NCBI RefSeq assembly: GCF_021917145.1
Contig: NC_061068.1
Location: forward strand, 7,756,404 to 7,820,403
From: Hypomesus transpacificus
Lineage: Eukaryota > Chordata > Actinopteri > Osmeriformes > Osmeridae
Reading direction: 5' to 3'
DNA: 64,000 bases
The notes beneath the pieces were generated by a model. That model saw nothing but the letters and a program-made list of their open reading frames with translations, had not been told where the DNA came from and did no database searches. The position numbers were made by a program, and so were the translations under genes. Positions 53,252 through 64,000 of this stretch are shown here, piece after piece. Position 1 is the stretch's first letter; each line of letters begins with the position of its first letter.

Positions 53252-56200
53252 TTAGCAGGAGACCTCCATGGTCTGGGGGCAAACCTGGTTGTCCAGGGCC
53301 CCAGTGGTGTTGCCCTCCAGCAGGCTGTTGAAGTTGCGGCTGCGGCTGCTGTCCATGGAGGTGATGCTGGAGGAGGAGGTGGTACGAGAGCGGGCCAGGC
53401 GGCTCAGACCGGCTGACGGCACTAGGGCACAAGACAGCAGCGTTAGCCTCTCTGTCACCGAGACGAGCGGAAGAGTGGATGCAGGGAGCACAGTGAGCAC
53501 AGGAGTGCAGAGAGCACAATGCTTTATATGACCGTTTCTTTGGGCATAGTCATACATGTAAAACTAAAACCGACTATATTCACCATGCAAAGATACTGGT
53601 ATGCAAAGCATGAAGAGGCTGCATCTCTTAACCAAAACAAACTAAATGGAAGAAGCATATAAATAGAATATAGAAACAAAACAAAACAAACAAACCAACA
53701 CTAGAATCTCATGCACCACCAACAAAGTAGAGCAGTCCGACCTAGAGATGCTCATGCTTATCAGGAAAGCCACCTGAACAAAAATGAATCTGTCAAAGTA
53801 TGCAAATAGGTAACATAACTTTCATGTAACAAGTCATTATTTCAAATGCAATTTGGAAGCATCAGCTGAATGGATTTTTTTATGCATACATTGACATTCA
53901 TCTGGTGTGGGCAAGGATGACTTGTGGCTGGCGCAGCTAGTCTTAGCCTTGAAGCTGCTCAAGGACCTAATACCTGATTCGTTGCTCAGGTGACTGAGAA
54001 GTACGTAGGGAACTGTTAGCGTTGATGAACAGAGGAAGGGAAAGAAAGGAAGAGAAAGGAAAACATTGAAAGAGAGATTTTACAATGTCAAGATTGAGTG
54101 AGGGGTCAAGAGGGTTTCAGGAGAGAGGTCCTCCTATCAGATAGAATGAACAGCATGTCAATCCTGACTAGTGCAACTGGCCCTGTGCGTAGCATACATA
54201 CTGTAGCATATATAACCACAGCTACAGAGCAAGTGTAGAGAATCCCATCTCACATGTCAGAATGACTTCTCTCTCCTTAAAGGCTCTACCAGTGTGAAGA
54301 GTAGTTTTTGCAGAGGCTTTCTATTTCCAATATTCTGCAAGAAAGGAGCCTTTCATCTTCTAGTACTACCTAGACATTTGCCCTACCGGCACTCGATGCT
54401 GACCTTTAGTTCCACCATGTGGATGAAGGTGATAACCCAGCAGCCTGTTTAAGTATGCACCCTGGAAGGTCTGTGGGGGTTGCATCTTAAACAGTTGTGA
54501 TACAAAAGAAAAAGCACACAAGGCAAAACAAGATAATCTCCCACGCTGAAGTGAACAGGAAGTCAATTGCTGTTCAGCACATCCTTGGTGCTAGTCTGTC
54601 ATGCTAGAATCACTCATTCCTCACCTACTGAGTATTGAGATTACCACACACTGAAAAGACCAGAGAGGAAATGCATTAGGGGTAAGATTTGCCTCTCCGT
54701 AACCGGGGTGACACAAACAGTCTTTTCACCTACTTTTGGGTCCTCTCCAAACCCATTAGCAGAATGTCTGGCTAAGGCTCATGGGAAACCGTAATGAAAA
54801 CAACATCCATTTACTTTCCGTTTAACATTTCACTCACATCAACAGGAAGTACGCTGGCCGTACAGACTTTGATAACAAACACGTCAGTTAAAGAGGACAT
54901 CATTGGGCAGTTTCAAATGTAGAGGAGTCACTGTTAACTGGCTAAAGTAACCGCAAAAATGCATTTCAAAGTTTAAGTTACAGCATGACTGTAATACATA
55001 CATACTGAATTATAGAAATAGGAGTATGCTTACTGTAGCCCATCCCCTGCACAAAGTACTTGAATGCCTCTGCCAGTTTTCCAGGCTGTGAAAGAGACAT
55101 GAATTATGAAAGTAGGTAGTACCTAGTTATGAATGAAGTGAATAATTGAATAAGTCATCAAACAGATGGAGTGTCTTAGGAACACAAGTCTCACCTGAAC
55201 AACCTGGGGCAAGCCTCCACAGTCAGCCATCTGGGACAGAAACACTCGTCAGTTCTACTTCACAAATATATACACACACCCATTTATATATAGATACAAT
55301 CATGTATTATCATGTATTACACATGTAATACATATGGCCTCACCTTAAGCAGTGTGGTCTTAGTTGGATTTAACCTGGAATTACACTCCACCTAAAGCAA
55401 GGTTGTAGAGGAGGGTCAAGGGGGTCAAACTCCTCCCATGTCTTCACGTATAATTCAGAGGATTTATCTCAGGCCATATCTAAAACAACCCGAGTCCCAT
55501 CTAACTCACCACAGCCTCCACAGCAGGGGATGTGTCTCCAACTACCAGCAAAGCAGGGCACCTGGACGGCAAACACACCGTTTCAAAATGGCAGTGAGTG
55601 AACAAAACACCAAAACAACAGCTGGAAATAGTACAAACAATACCAACTCACAACAGTGTGTTGACTGTGTCCTCATTAAGACCAATGACTGGCCTCTCAA
55701 TCTCCAGATCCCGACGTCTGTCAGACAAAACCCCCCCCAAAACACATTGTTTAGGAATGTGTCCAGCCATCAGAGAGCTCTAATGAAACCCACTGAGTGC
55801 CCATGGAAGCTTACCCATTGTAGGTAGCACAGAACAGGCCCAGGTTGTCCTGGTTGATGTCCTGGGCAATATGGAGGCGGTAGGTCTGGACCAGCTCCTG
55901 GTTATCTGTCAACTCCTCCTGAGAACACACACACACCGTGAGGATGAGAGCTCTCTTCGGATGTTAACTAGACTTTGAAGGTTAACTAAGGCCAACATGC
56001 TGTGGCATTAAGGGGGACTCACAGTGCTGAAATGATGAGCCATCACTATGTCCACCAGGTTACTGGTCCACCCAGACAGCTAAAGGGGAAATATCAGGAG
56101 AAGGTCCATGACTATCTCCAGTCACATGACCTTTACATTGCAGACCCCAATGGGCTCAAGTCACTATCCAACACCGCCTCCTGACATTTCTCCATTCATT

Positions 56201-57655
56201 GTGCTGTTAGTGGAGAAGCCTGAGAAGGGTAGGAAGGCCCGGTATAGTGGATGTCTTAAGATAGCAAACAGACCTTGGAAGCTGCCCAATCTATCCAGCC
56301 CTCGGCACATGGGTCCACGTCGATCAGCACCAGGCCCTCTACCAGGCTGGGGTTATTCAGCTGCAGGGGACAGAAGGGGGCAGGTCAGTCTCACACCAGG
56401 TATAGTGGGTACCCAATCTCAAAACCATAACCACGTGCGGCACTAAACCTATGAGCCAGAAAGCAGGCGGGTGCAGATATAGAATGTTTTAAAAAAAGAG
56501 TGCTGGATTTAGAAGTGCATTAGTGCATTGACAGACTATGTCTGTTTAGGGACCTCTCTTTGTCCAAATATCTTTAACATAATGCTTATCCAGGGCAGCA
56601 ACAGCTGGTACCATCCTTCCTAGCCGTCACATTTTGTTCCCCAAGAGCACATACTTCAAATGAAAGCATGTGACAATCACAATATTTCTCATTAAATCAG
56701 AATGAGAGCAGAGCCCCTGAGGAACATCCAACACTGTGATGCCTAATCCTCCATAAATGCATCCACCTTCCCCCTCCACCGTCCTCCTCTTCCTCATTAA
56801 TCTTTCAGTGTTCTCTGTCCTTCCCTTCTCCTTCTGTGTACTTGATTGTACAGCTATCCTGTCTTTTACAGATATCCTGTCTTGTACAGCTATCCTGTCT
56901 TATACAGATATCCTGTCTTGTACAGCTATATTTTATTGTACAGCTATTACTGTCTTGTACAGCTATACTGTCTTGTACAAATATGTCTTGTCCAACTATA
57001 ATGTATTGTACAGTTATAATGCCTGTCTTATTTCAGCTCTGCAGCCTAGACAGAAAAACAGTGATGAAGAACACGAGAGAAAGAAAGCGAGATGGGGCCG
57101 GTCACAAGGTCATTTACCATCCTATGAAGGGCACAGTTCAAATGAGACACTCATGAATTGCTGCTTGTGTAAGGATGTGAAGCATTACTATTCAGTCTGA
57201 CAGATACTGTATAAAGGCATCGCCAGACCTAACCTGGGGACTGTGGTATTAACAGACCAGACAGAGACACACAGGCGGACAGAGAAACAGACAGAGAACG
57301 AGCGAGAGGAAATGAATATGAGATCAGAGAGGGGGACTTACAGCAAACCTTGAGAGGATGTAGGCACCTGCTCCAACTCCAATCCCGATCACACTATTAA
57401 CCCTGCAGGGAGCAGATGTACATATCAGCCTCCCCAACACAACTGTACACCACTGCTACTGTTGTACACATGCTAGTGACCATGTCCATCGCTTACTTTA
57501 GCTGAGTCATGACTGAGGGCAGCATCTCAGCTAGTTCATCCATGGTTGGGTACTGGTACCTGGAGACACAAAGACAGACAACCTACAGCATGAGACTAAA
57601 GTCAAACAGGGTTGTTTAGAAGTGCCTATTTACAAGCAGGCAGGCAGGCAGACGT

Positions 57656-57726
<71 letters not shown>

Positions 57727-59699
57727 AACACACACACATAAACACACACCCAGTAGGAAACGGGGGCGCAGCCTCCTGCTGGCCAGGGGCGTCCACATGA
57801 ACAACAGCAAAGTGCTGGGTGATCTCCAGCATGTCCTCATAGTTAAACAGCGTGTTGAAGCACGACTTATCTGCAAGGAGGAAGAACAGAGACAAACATG
57901 TAAGACAATACTGTACGTACCAAATGGCACAAATAGCAAGAATTGTTCTTTTACTCACGGTTGAGGCCAATGTCATGGTAAGTGAGGATGATTGGCCGGT
58001 TGCCCTTGGGCACACCCCTCATGGTCACATGGAGGACGCCATAGGGAGTTTCAATGTCATGCTCCTGCAGCCAATAAGAGAGCAACAGCGAGATCAGAGA
58101 CCTGACTGAAAAAGTATCGATGGTGAACAAGTAATTTGAATGAAAAGGCATTTGAAGCTTTTCCATGAAGGCCTCCCAGATGTCTGGATGATCCAGACAG
58201 GCCTTCACCCTTCAGAGAGGCCTTCAGCCCTCAGAGAGGCCTTCACCCCTCAGAGAGGCCTTCAGAGAGGCCTTCACCCCTCAGAGAGGCCTTCAGCCCT
58301 CAGAGAGGCCTTCAGAGAGGCCTTCAGCCCTCAGACAGGCCTTCAGAGAGGCCTTCACCCCTCCCTTCAGGGACTACAGGCAGGGACGGGGACCAGCATC
58401 CAGCTGATGGTTCAGCACCACACAGCTCATCACACACGGGAAAGAGACCATTAAATGTCAGACAAATCCGAAATCCAATTACAATCTCGTATGTGTGTTT
58501 GCGTGTGTGCGCGCGTATGTGTGGATAATTAAGTGTGTATACAATCTTGGAAGTAAGGTCCTCCAATTTCCTGCCTAGATGAAACACACAACTGACGATT
58601 GTGTCGAGAGAGGCTCTTTTCTTCAGAGGTCTCAAGTATGCAACACTCTCTGAGGTATGACTGCGCAAAAATCTCAGAGTCATCGCTTCTGAAAGCTACA
58701 CCCACAGGGGTGACCAGCATTTAAATTCAAAAATCTCAAAGGACCGTCTCTCCTCTCCGTGTTTCTCGCTGTGAACCCAAGAACCTCTTATACCGAATCA
58801 CAGACTCACTTCCCCTAAAATGGATGCCATCTATCCACATCCTTGTTTTAGCAGTTAAGCAGTACCTAGTGGGTCAGTGCCTATAAAGATTATTCAGCAA
58901 TAAATGCAGCAATAAATGTTGAGCTTGTCATTTCATAAGAAGAAAATATTTTAAACAGGAGGTGATGCAGAACACAAAGGAAATGACATAGTCATCCTTT
59001 GGCTTGTATCCAAACTTTCTTATGGCTCCTCCTACTGCTACTTCTCAAGACTCGTGACAGCAGTATCTGCTTACGTCAAACAGACACACACACATTCCAC
59101 AGCGCAAGGTCGCCATGACTCGGAACTGCGTATTGGGACGGTGTGGGAGACACAGTGTGTGTATATGTGTGTGTGTGTGTCCAAGGGAGTGGTAAGTCTC
59201 AGGTCTCGAGGCACTCAGGTCATCAATAACAGAGAGGCAGAGCTTCAGTGAGGGAGACGCTCAGGTTATCTGTGCCAGGAAGGGCTGGGCACACAACACT
59301 GTACAAAGCACCATTTTCATTTCACAGCTGAGGTTGAATTAGACTGACTGATATAGGACTATTCCCATTGGAGAAGTGAAGGTTGAACGGCCTTCTGAAG
59401 GTCACAGATTGGCTGTCTTGGCCTTCATTCTCTAGCATGAACGGTGAAAAAGCATATGACTGAAACACAAATACAACCATCATCCCAACAACAAGAATTA
59501 AGTCTTAGACTGTTTGAATGTCAACCAGTGACAAGGCTTACTTTCACAATAAACTGTTATTATTTAAAGAGATGATCTTACCTAGCTAAAGCTATTATAT
59601 GGTTAGACTATTATTCTAGAATATTCAGGAAAGACAGTGTCAAGGACACAAAGTGGGTGAAGAAATGTTGCTTTAGAGAAAACACATACAATCCCATGT

Positions 59700-59795
<96 letters not shown>

Positions 59796-61286
59796 GTGAA
59801 AATCTGAGCCAGGAAATGAAAGAAATACTTTGGGGGGGACAGATGAATTAAGAGGAATGTGGTTCAAGATATTGGACAGGTCAGTGCCACAAAAAAACAG
59901 ATGGGTGTGATGATGCATCACCTCAAATTGGAACAGGACAGCACAGACCCTGCATCCCGCAATCCACCTCCTGCTACTCCCTCTGGCCACTATTGATCTT
60001 AGTCATCCTCTCACTATATTTCCCTTCATCTCTGCCTCAACACACACACAGACACGCGCGCACACACACACAAACACACAACTCAGTCTTTGAGGCAAAC
60101 AGACCTGGGGCGGGGCTCCTTGCATCGAGAGGGAGGGGGAGGGGGGGTACTGCAATGGCTGCAATCCTTTTACCCTTTACCACAGTCTAACTATGGTGCC
60201 TTTTGGAGTAGAATACTGAGTAGAATACGGTGGATTTGATACAGTAGGTAGAGGTCGGACATTTACTGAAGCATAAATAGAACCCAGCACAGCAGAGAAA
60301 CCTTCAAAAGCTGAAACAGTGTTACAGGGCGAATAACATGAGGGGGGGGAGGAGAGGCGGAAACAGAGAGGACAGGATGCAGTGGGGAGGGGAAAAGACG
60401 ACAAATGGGTTTAGGTAGACTTGGACATAAGGAAAAGCCAAGTAGACAATCAGAGCAGTATGTCATCATACCTCACCGCAACCTTTCATCCCTGTCCTGT
60501 CCATCACCCTATCCTGCTCCCTCTCTCCTCCCCCACCCTGAGAGTGACAGCATCCATCACCTCGCACACACATCCAAACTGACAAACGTACACACACACA
60601 CACACCACACACATAATGTGATATAGTGAGTGTATTCTGAGTATTCCAGCGGTCACAAGGCAAAGCAACAGGAGGGTTCTCGTTGGGTGGGATGCACATT
60701 GCTCAGGTGGTACGTTGTTGCTATGTGGTTGAAGGATGACTTGCTCCTGAGTGTTGCAGTTTATACTGATCCAGTATCAGGGACATGGAGGAGGGGAACA
60801 AGGCCAGCCAAATGCTCACATGATTACTGATACAAACGGAAATAGAGACAATCTACTCTTGGTAAACACAAACGCTTATCAAAAGCCCAGGCAGACAAAC
60901 AGCATACATGTACAAGTCATTCCGATTCTCCCTTATTCACAGCCCTTTACACATATGCATTTTTCATGACATCCTGTTAAAATGCACCACTGCACCATTC
61001 TGCATGGACCGCACACATGGATGCATGGCAAATGAAAACAAGAAATCCTGCAGACAAACGCTCGCCCACACCAACGCCTGTGCACAGAAAGGGCTCTGTC
61101 TGTCTGTGTGTGTGAGAGCCAATTGCCAGGGGGGTCCAACAGTCACACACACACACAGACAGATTTTCTACAAGCAGCTCTAAGAAACCTAAGCCAGCAC
61201 AGAGGGAGCAAGGTGTGTCAGTCAGATCCACTCACCACTCCATTCCCAGAGCATGCAATCTGGTCCAGATCCAGAATGGCTGACAT
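53252..61286 (-). CDS. ndrg3: NDRG family member 3 (alpha/beta-hydrolase-fold protein)
   Basis: Fourteen coding exons join in phase to 357 residues: 61236-61286, 57959-58064, 57750-57870, 57497-57559, 57342-57402, 56274-56360, 56023-56079, 55815-55918, 55652-55717, 55510-55561, 55344-55391, 55195-55230, 55034-55085, 53252-53421. The body matches NDRG proteins closely: [80 protein letters not shown] and the C-terminus QTMEVSC. The fold is hydrolase-like, but NDRG proteins lack a working catalytic triad. NDRG3 is a cytoplasmic, oxygen- and lactate-regulated signalling protein. The first exon ([17 protein letters not shown]) ends in phase 0, matching the next acceptor. It differs from the mammalian MDELQDV start and is the least certain part. 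The Ser/Arg-rich tail ([20 protein letters not shown]) is a likely phosphorylation region. Confidence 0.93.
53974..54012 (-). CDS. ndrg3: ndrg3 cassette exon (13 residues)
   Basis: A 39-nt exon between exons 55034-55085 and 53252-53421, bounded by ...taacag| and |gtatta. It reads [12 protein letters not shown] in frame with both neighbours ([20 protein letters not shown]). It corresponds to the 12-13-residue segment that distinguishes NDRG3 splice forms in mammals (PYVQLSHLSTES). Inclusion gives 370 residues. Confidence 0.85.
56843..57022. repeat. Imperfect 18-bp tandem repeat in ndrg3 intron
   Basis: About nine degenerate copies of tgtcttgtacagctatcc. It lies in the intron between exons 57342-57402 and 56274-56360. 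Confidence 0.85.
57656..57724. repeat. (CA)n microsatellite next to ndrg3 exon 3
   Basis: About 34 CA dinucleotides lie 26 nt downstream (in gene sense) of the exon 3 donor at 57749. On the gene strand this is a (GT)n tract immediately after a non-consensus donor gtgtgtg. Confidence 0.95.
58196..58368. repeat. Minisatellite in ndrg3 intron 1
   Basis: Alternating units built from ggccttcagagagg and ggccttcacccctcagagagg (14- and about 21-bp units), eight to ten in total. It starts about 130 nt upstream (in gene sense) of exon 2. Open frames across it are repeat artefacts. Confidence 0.9.
59700..59794. repeat. (CA)n microsatellite
   Basis: About 47 uninterrupted CA dinucleotides in ndrg3 intron 1. 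Open frames across it are repeat artefacts. Confidence 0.97.
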
Positions 61287-61592
61287 GTTTCCCACGCAGG
61301 AGAGTAGAGCGAGTGCCACTGGGAGCTGTCAAGATCTCCACAAGGACGGGTACGGAGAAAGGGAGGGTAGTAGCGCAAGGGAGAGACACAGAGAGAGAGA
61401 GACACAGAGAGAGAGAGAGAGAGAGGGGGGGGGGAGAAAGAGAGACACACAGAGGGACTAGCTAAAGAGCAAGGATAGAGCACCCAGAGGTAGAGGAAAT
61501 GAGAGAGACAGACAGAACTCCAGATGAATAGAAGAGGGGTGGATGCTTTAGAATGAGAGTGGGGGAGATGGATAAGATACAAATACAGGGAG

Positions 61593-61644
<52 letters not shown>

Positions 61645-63795
61645 ATAGAGACAGTGTGAGAGGGGTGGGAGGCAGAAAGGGGGAGAGTGAGACTGCAGTT
61701 TGCGCTTGGTAAGCACAGTGCGTTAGTGTTTTCTGGGGCTACGTTCTGCTCCTTCTGATTGGATTGCAGAGGGTCAGGTGGGCAGAGGAGGGCGGGTTTA
61801 GAGGAGAGGGGTGGAGGAGGGATGGAGGGACAGAGGGATGGAGGAGGGGTGTCGGCCTGGAAGCAGCCAGCAGCCCAGGAGACAGGCAATGCTGCAACGT
61901 CACACACAGACAGAGGAAGTGGTGCTGGAGCACAGACTACGGAAGGGAAGCTGACTTTGACTATTGACCCCTGTCTGCATTCAGCATCACCCATATGGAC
62001 AACACCAATCACAAAAGAAGTAGCAGGACCTGACATTACATGCCAACACTAAAGGATCAGCTTACTGGTTTAAGAGGTGAATATATCATCAAGCTGATGT
62101 TTGCAAAAGCAAGCAGACACACTTTCCTGTCGTTGATAGCGACGACAGGTTCATCATCTTAATAGTAGCCGTTAGTTTATTACAAACAAGGCAATGCACA
62201 CATTAACAGTAGGTGGCAGATATGGCAGGAATCAACAGCCCCTGCTCCTCACTGTTGAACAGCAGCCGAATGTAATGTAGGCATATAAGAACTATTCAAA
62301 TAAGATTAATCAGCTGACCCTCGTCAATCCTGCGTTCTACACAATCCCGACCGCTACAATACAACATGAAGAAACGATAAAGTAGACATCCATGTTAGTT
62401 ATGGGGAATTAACCAGAAATGTGTGTAGCATGCTCATCCATCTCTAAACCTCTCTCCTTCTCTATCTCACTTGATCCTGATAGCCTATTTTTCACATAAC
62501 CTGCAGTCACAGTTAGTCCTCTCAGAGTAGCTTGCCCAAACGGCAAGATAGGTGGAGGCGGAGGTGAACTGCTTGGCGACTCAGAATCAGTGTTGAGTTT
62601 GACATATAGGATTGCCAGTGCCATTACTACCAGGGGCCCATAGGGGGCGCCCCATACACATGGTTCATTCTGAGGTGTGGTGTACACACTGACAGATGCA
62701 GTACATATATTTTTTTTAATCCTATACATAGCTATACACCTTATGACGAATAGGCTACTTTAACAACAAGGGCTGACAGCCAGCTTGTTTCAACCTCCAG
62801 TGTGCCACCCCAAAGGACGGTCATGATGGTAAGTGACGGTTTGAATATCCAGAACACATGCAAGCTGGCAGGTCTACCTACGAGTCACAAGTCACACTAT
62901 GAGTCAGGGGAAACGGAAGGAGCCGTACAGCCATAGATCAGAAAAGTAGACAATGTATGTACGCGTAAACACCCCACCCAAAGGCAACCTGATTGTTTCT
63001 GAACAAATGATCAGGTAAACAGCGCCCTCTCCTGGACCCGATTAAACAGTGGAGGACAACGATGACTTGCAGTACTATACTGTAGAGGAGGCAGCCATTG
63101 TTCCATGAGGAGAATAGAGAGGGGATTCTCACTACACCTAGTTTAAGGTAGGTTGGTGGTCAAACATCCCTATTTTAAGTTTCCATGTAATGCATATGCG
63201 GAACAATCAACCTTTAAACAAAAGTGGACAATTATTGTGATAAAAGGAGCTCTACCACAGACTGTCATTTAAAAAATGGGAGCTTCCACATTCTATGTTC
63301 ATAGCAGAGGCAACTGTTGTGCCCAACCTGCCTAGCTGGATGATTTCGGTGGAGATGGTGCAAATGTATCCTCTGGTAGGGAGGGAGTATCTCTGTGGCA
63401 TCACGGCTGAGGCACCACCCCCAGACCCTGTCTCCTCCTGGCCAATCACACACAGCTGCATGGTTATGACATCATCACAGCAGTACTGGAATTACTGGTG
63501 CAATGGTAGAATGACTGGCTTTACACTGCAAAAAGACACATTTGGGAAACAGACCTATTCCAGAGAGTGGGTTTGTATGAGTGTATGTATGTTTGGTCAA
63601 TTTCTTTGACTCCACAAACCTCTAAACACGTGTAGGCTCTGTGTGAGGGGGTGTCATGGGGGATGGGTGCCAGACAGGATCACATGGAGGACGCCGGAAC
63701 CAGCCCTGCTCGACTGAGCATGCTTACTCTCCTACCTGCAGGAGCTATTTTTAGCCCATGATGTGATGCAGGGAGCATGAAGACTGCAGGAGCCT
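61287..63795. other. ndrg3 upstream region
   Basis: No further coding exon is recognised. The part next to exon 1 is purine-rich. This should contain the ndrg3 5' UTR and promoter, and additional 5' exons cannot be excluded. Confidence 0.45.
61364..61645. repeat. GA-rich tract upstream of ndrg3 exon 1
   Basis: Purine-rich sequence with GA runs, including about 44 bp of pure GA at 61594-61637. It begins about 80 nt upstream of the proposed start codon and so may lie in the 5' UTR or core promoter. On the gene strand it is CT-rich. Confidence 0.85.
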
Positions 63796-64000
63796 GGGAG
63801 AGCCACAGACATGAACCCTTCACTGGGAGAGCCACAGACATGAACCCTTCACTGGGAGAGCCACAGACATGAACCCTTCACTGGGAGAGCCACAGACATG
63901 AACCCTTCACTGGGAGAGCCACAGACATGAACCCTTCACTGGGAGAGCCACAGACATGAACCCTTCACTGGGAGAGCCACAGACATGAACCCTTCACTGG
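63796..64000. repeat. Perfect 29-bp tandem repeat running off the window
   Basis: Seven identical copies of a 29-bp unit beginning gggagagccacagacatgaa and ending cccttcact occupy 63796-63998. The next copy starts at 63999, so the true array is longer. No spacers separate the units. Confidence 0.97.

Noticed and set aside
57612..58015. Cys-Val and His-Thr repeat frames near ndrg3 exon 3
   Set aside because: They arise from the CA microsatellite; the real exon 3 stops at the donor at 57750.
58140..58454. 104-residue frame with repeated [15 protein letters not shown] units
   Set aside because: The repeat is a direct translation of the minisatellite in ndrg3 intron 1, antisense to the gene.
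59603..59990. Cys-Val and His-Thr repeat frames at 59.7 kb
   Set aside because: They are translations of the CA microsatellite.
63796..64000. Possible CRISPR-like array of 29-bp repeats
   Set aside because: The units are directly abutting without spacers and the sequence is vertebrate; it is a minisatellite.

Overview
The window is vertebrate nuclear DNA, almost certainly from a ray-finned (teleost) fish. Genes are split by GT-AG introns, tRNA-headed SINEs carry an L2-like tail, long CA/CT microsatellites are common, and one fish-type non-LTR retrotransposon is full length. Most of the gene set matches human chromosome 20q11 (TP53INP2, MYH7B, TRPC4AP, SLA2, NDRG3); SNAI1 is on 20q13 in human.

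Layout, left to right: a compact three-exon tp53inp2-like gene (minus, 1500-2512) lies head-to-head with a complete snai1 (plus, 6029-7989). An apparently intact LINE follows (minus, 9690-13058, 17-bp target-site duplication). About 12 kb without a recognisable gene comes next, holding one foldback MITE. myh7b (plus, 25536-39322) is complete: 42 coding exons and a 1939-residue product, with the miR-499 hairpin in intron 18. It ends tail-to-tail with trpc4ap (minus, 42239-48299, 18 coding exons, 775 residues). Upstream of trpc4ap on the same strand lie sla2 (48832-50958, 7 coding exons, 253 residues) and ndrg3 (53252-61286, 14 coding exons plus an in-frame 39-nt cassette exon). The window ends in a perfect 29-bp tandem repeat.

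I rebuilt all six host genes by joining exons at GT/AG junctions with matching phase. Every reading frame closes without a stop, so none looks like a pseudogene. The genes do not form one pathway. The clearest functional unit is myh7b with its intronic miR-499, a slow/cardiac muscle locus. A candidate promoter 0.3-0.5 kb upstream carries an ERR-type element and an A/T-rich MEF2-like site. I found no wholly undescribed system. The items most worth a second look are the intact LINE, the miR-499/promoter arrangement, the shortened and diverged tp53inp2, the ndrg3 cassette exon and the tandem repeats.
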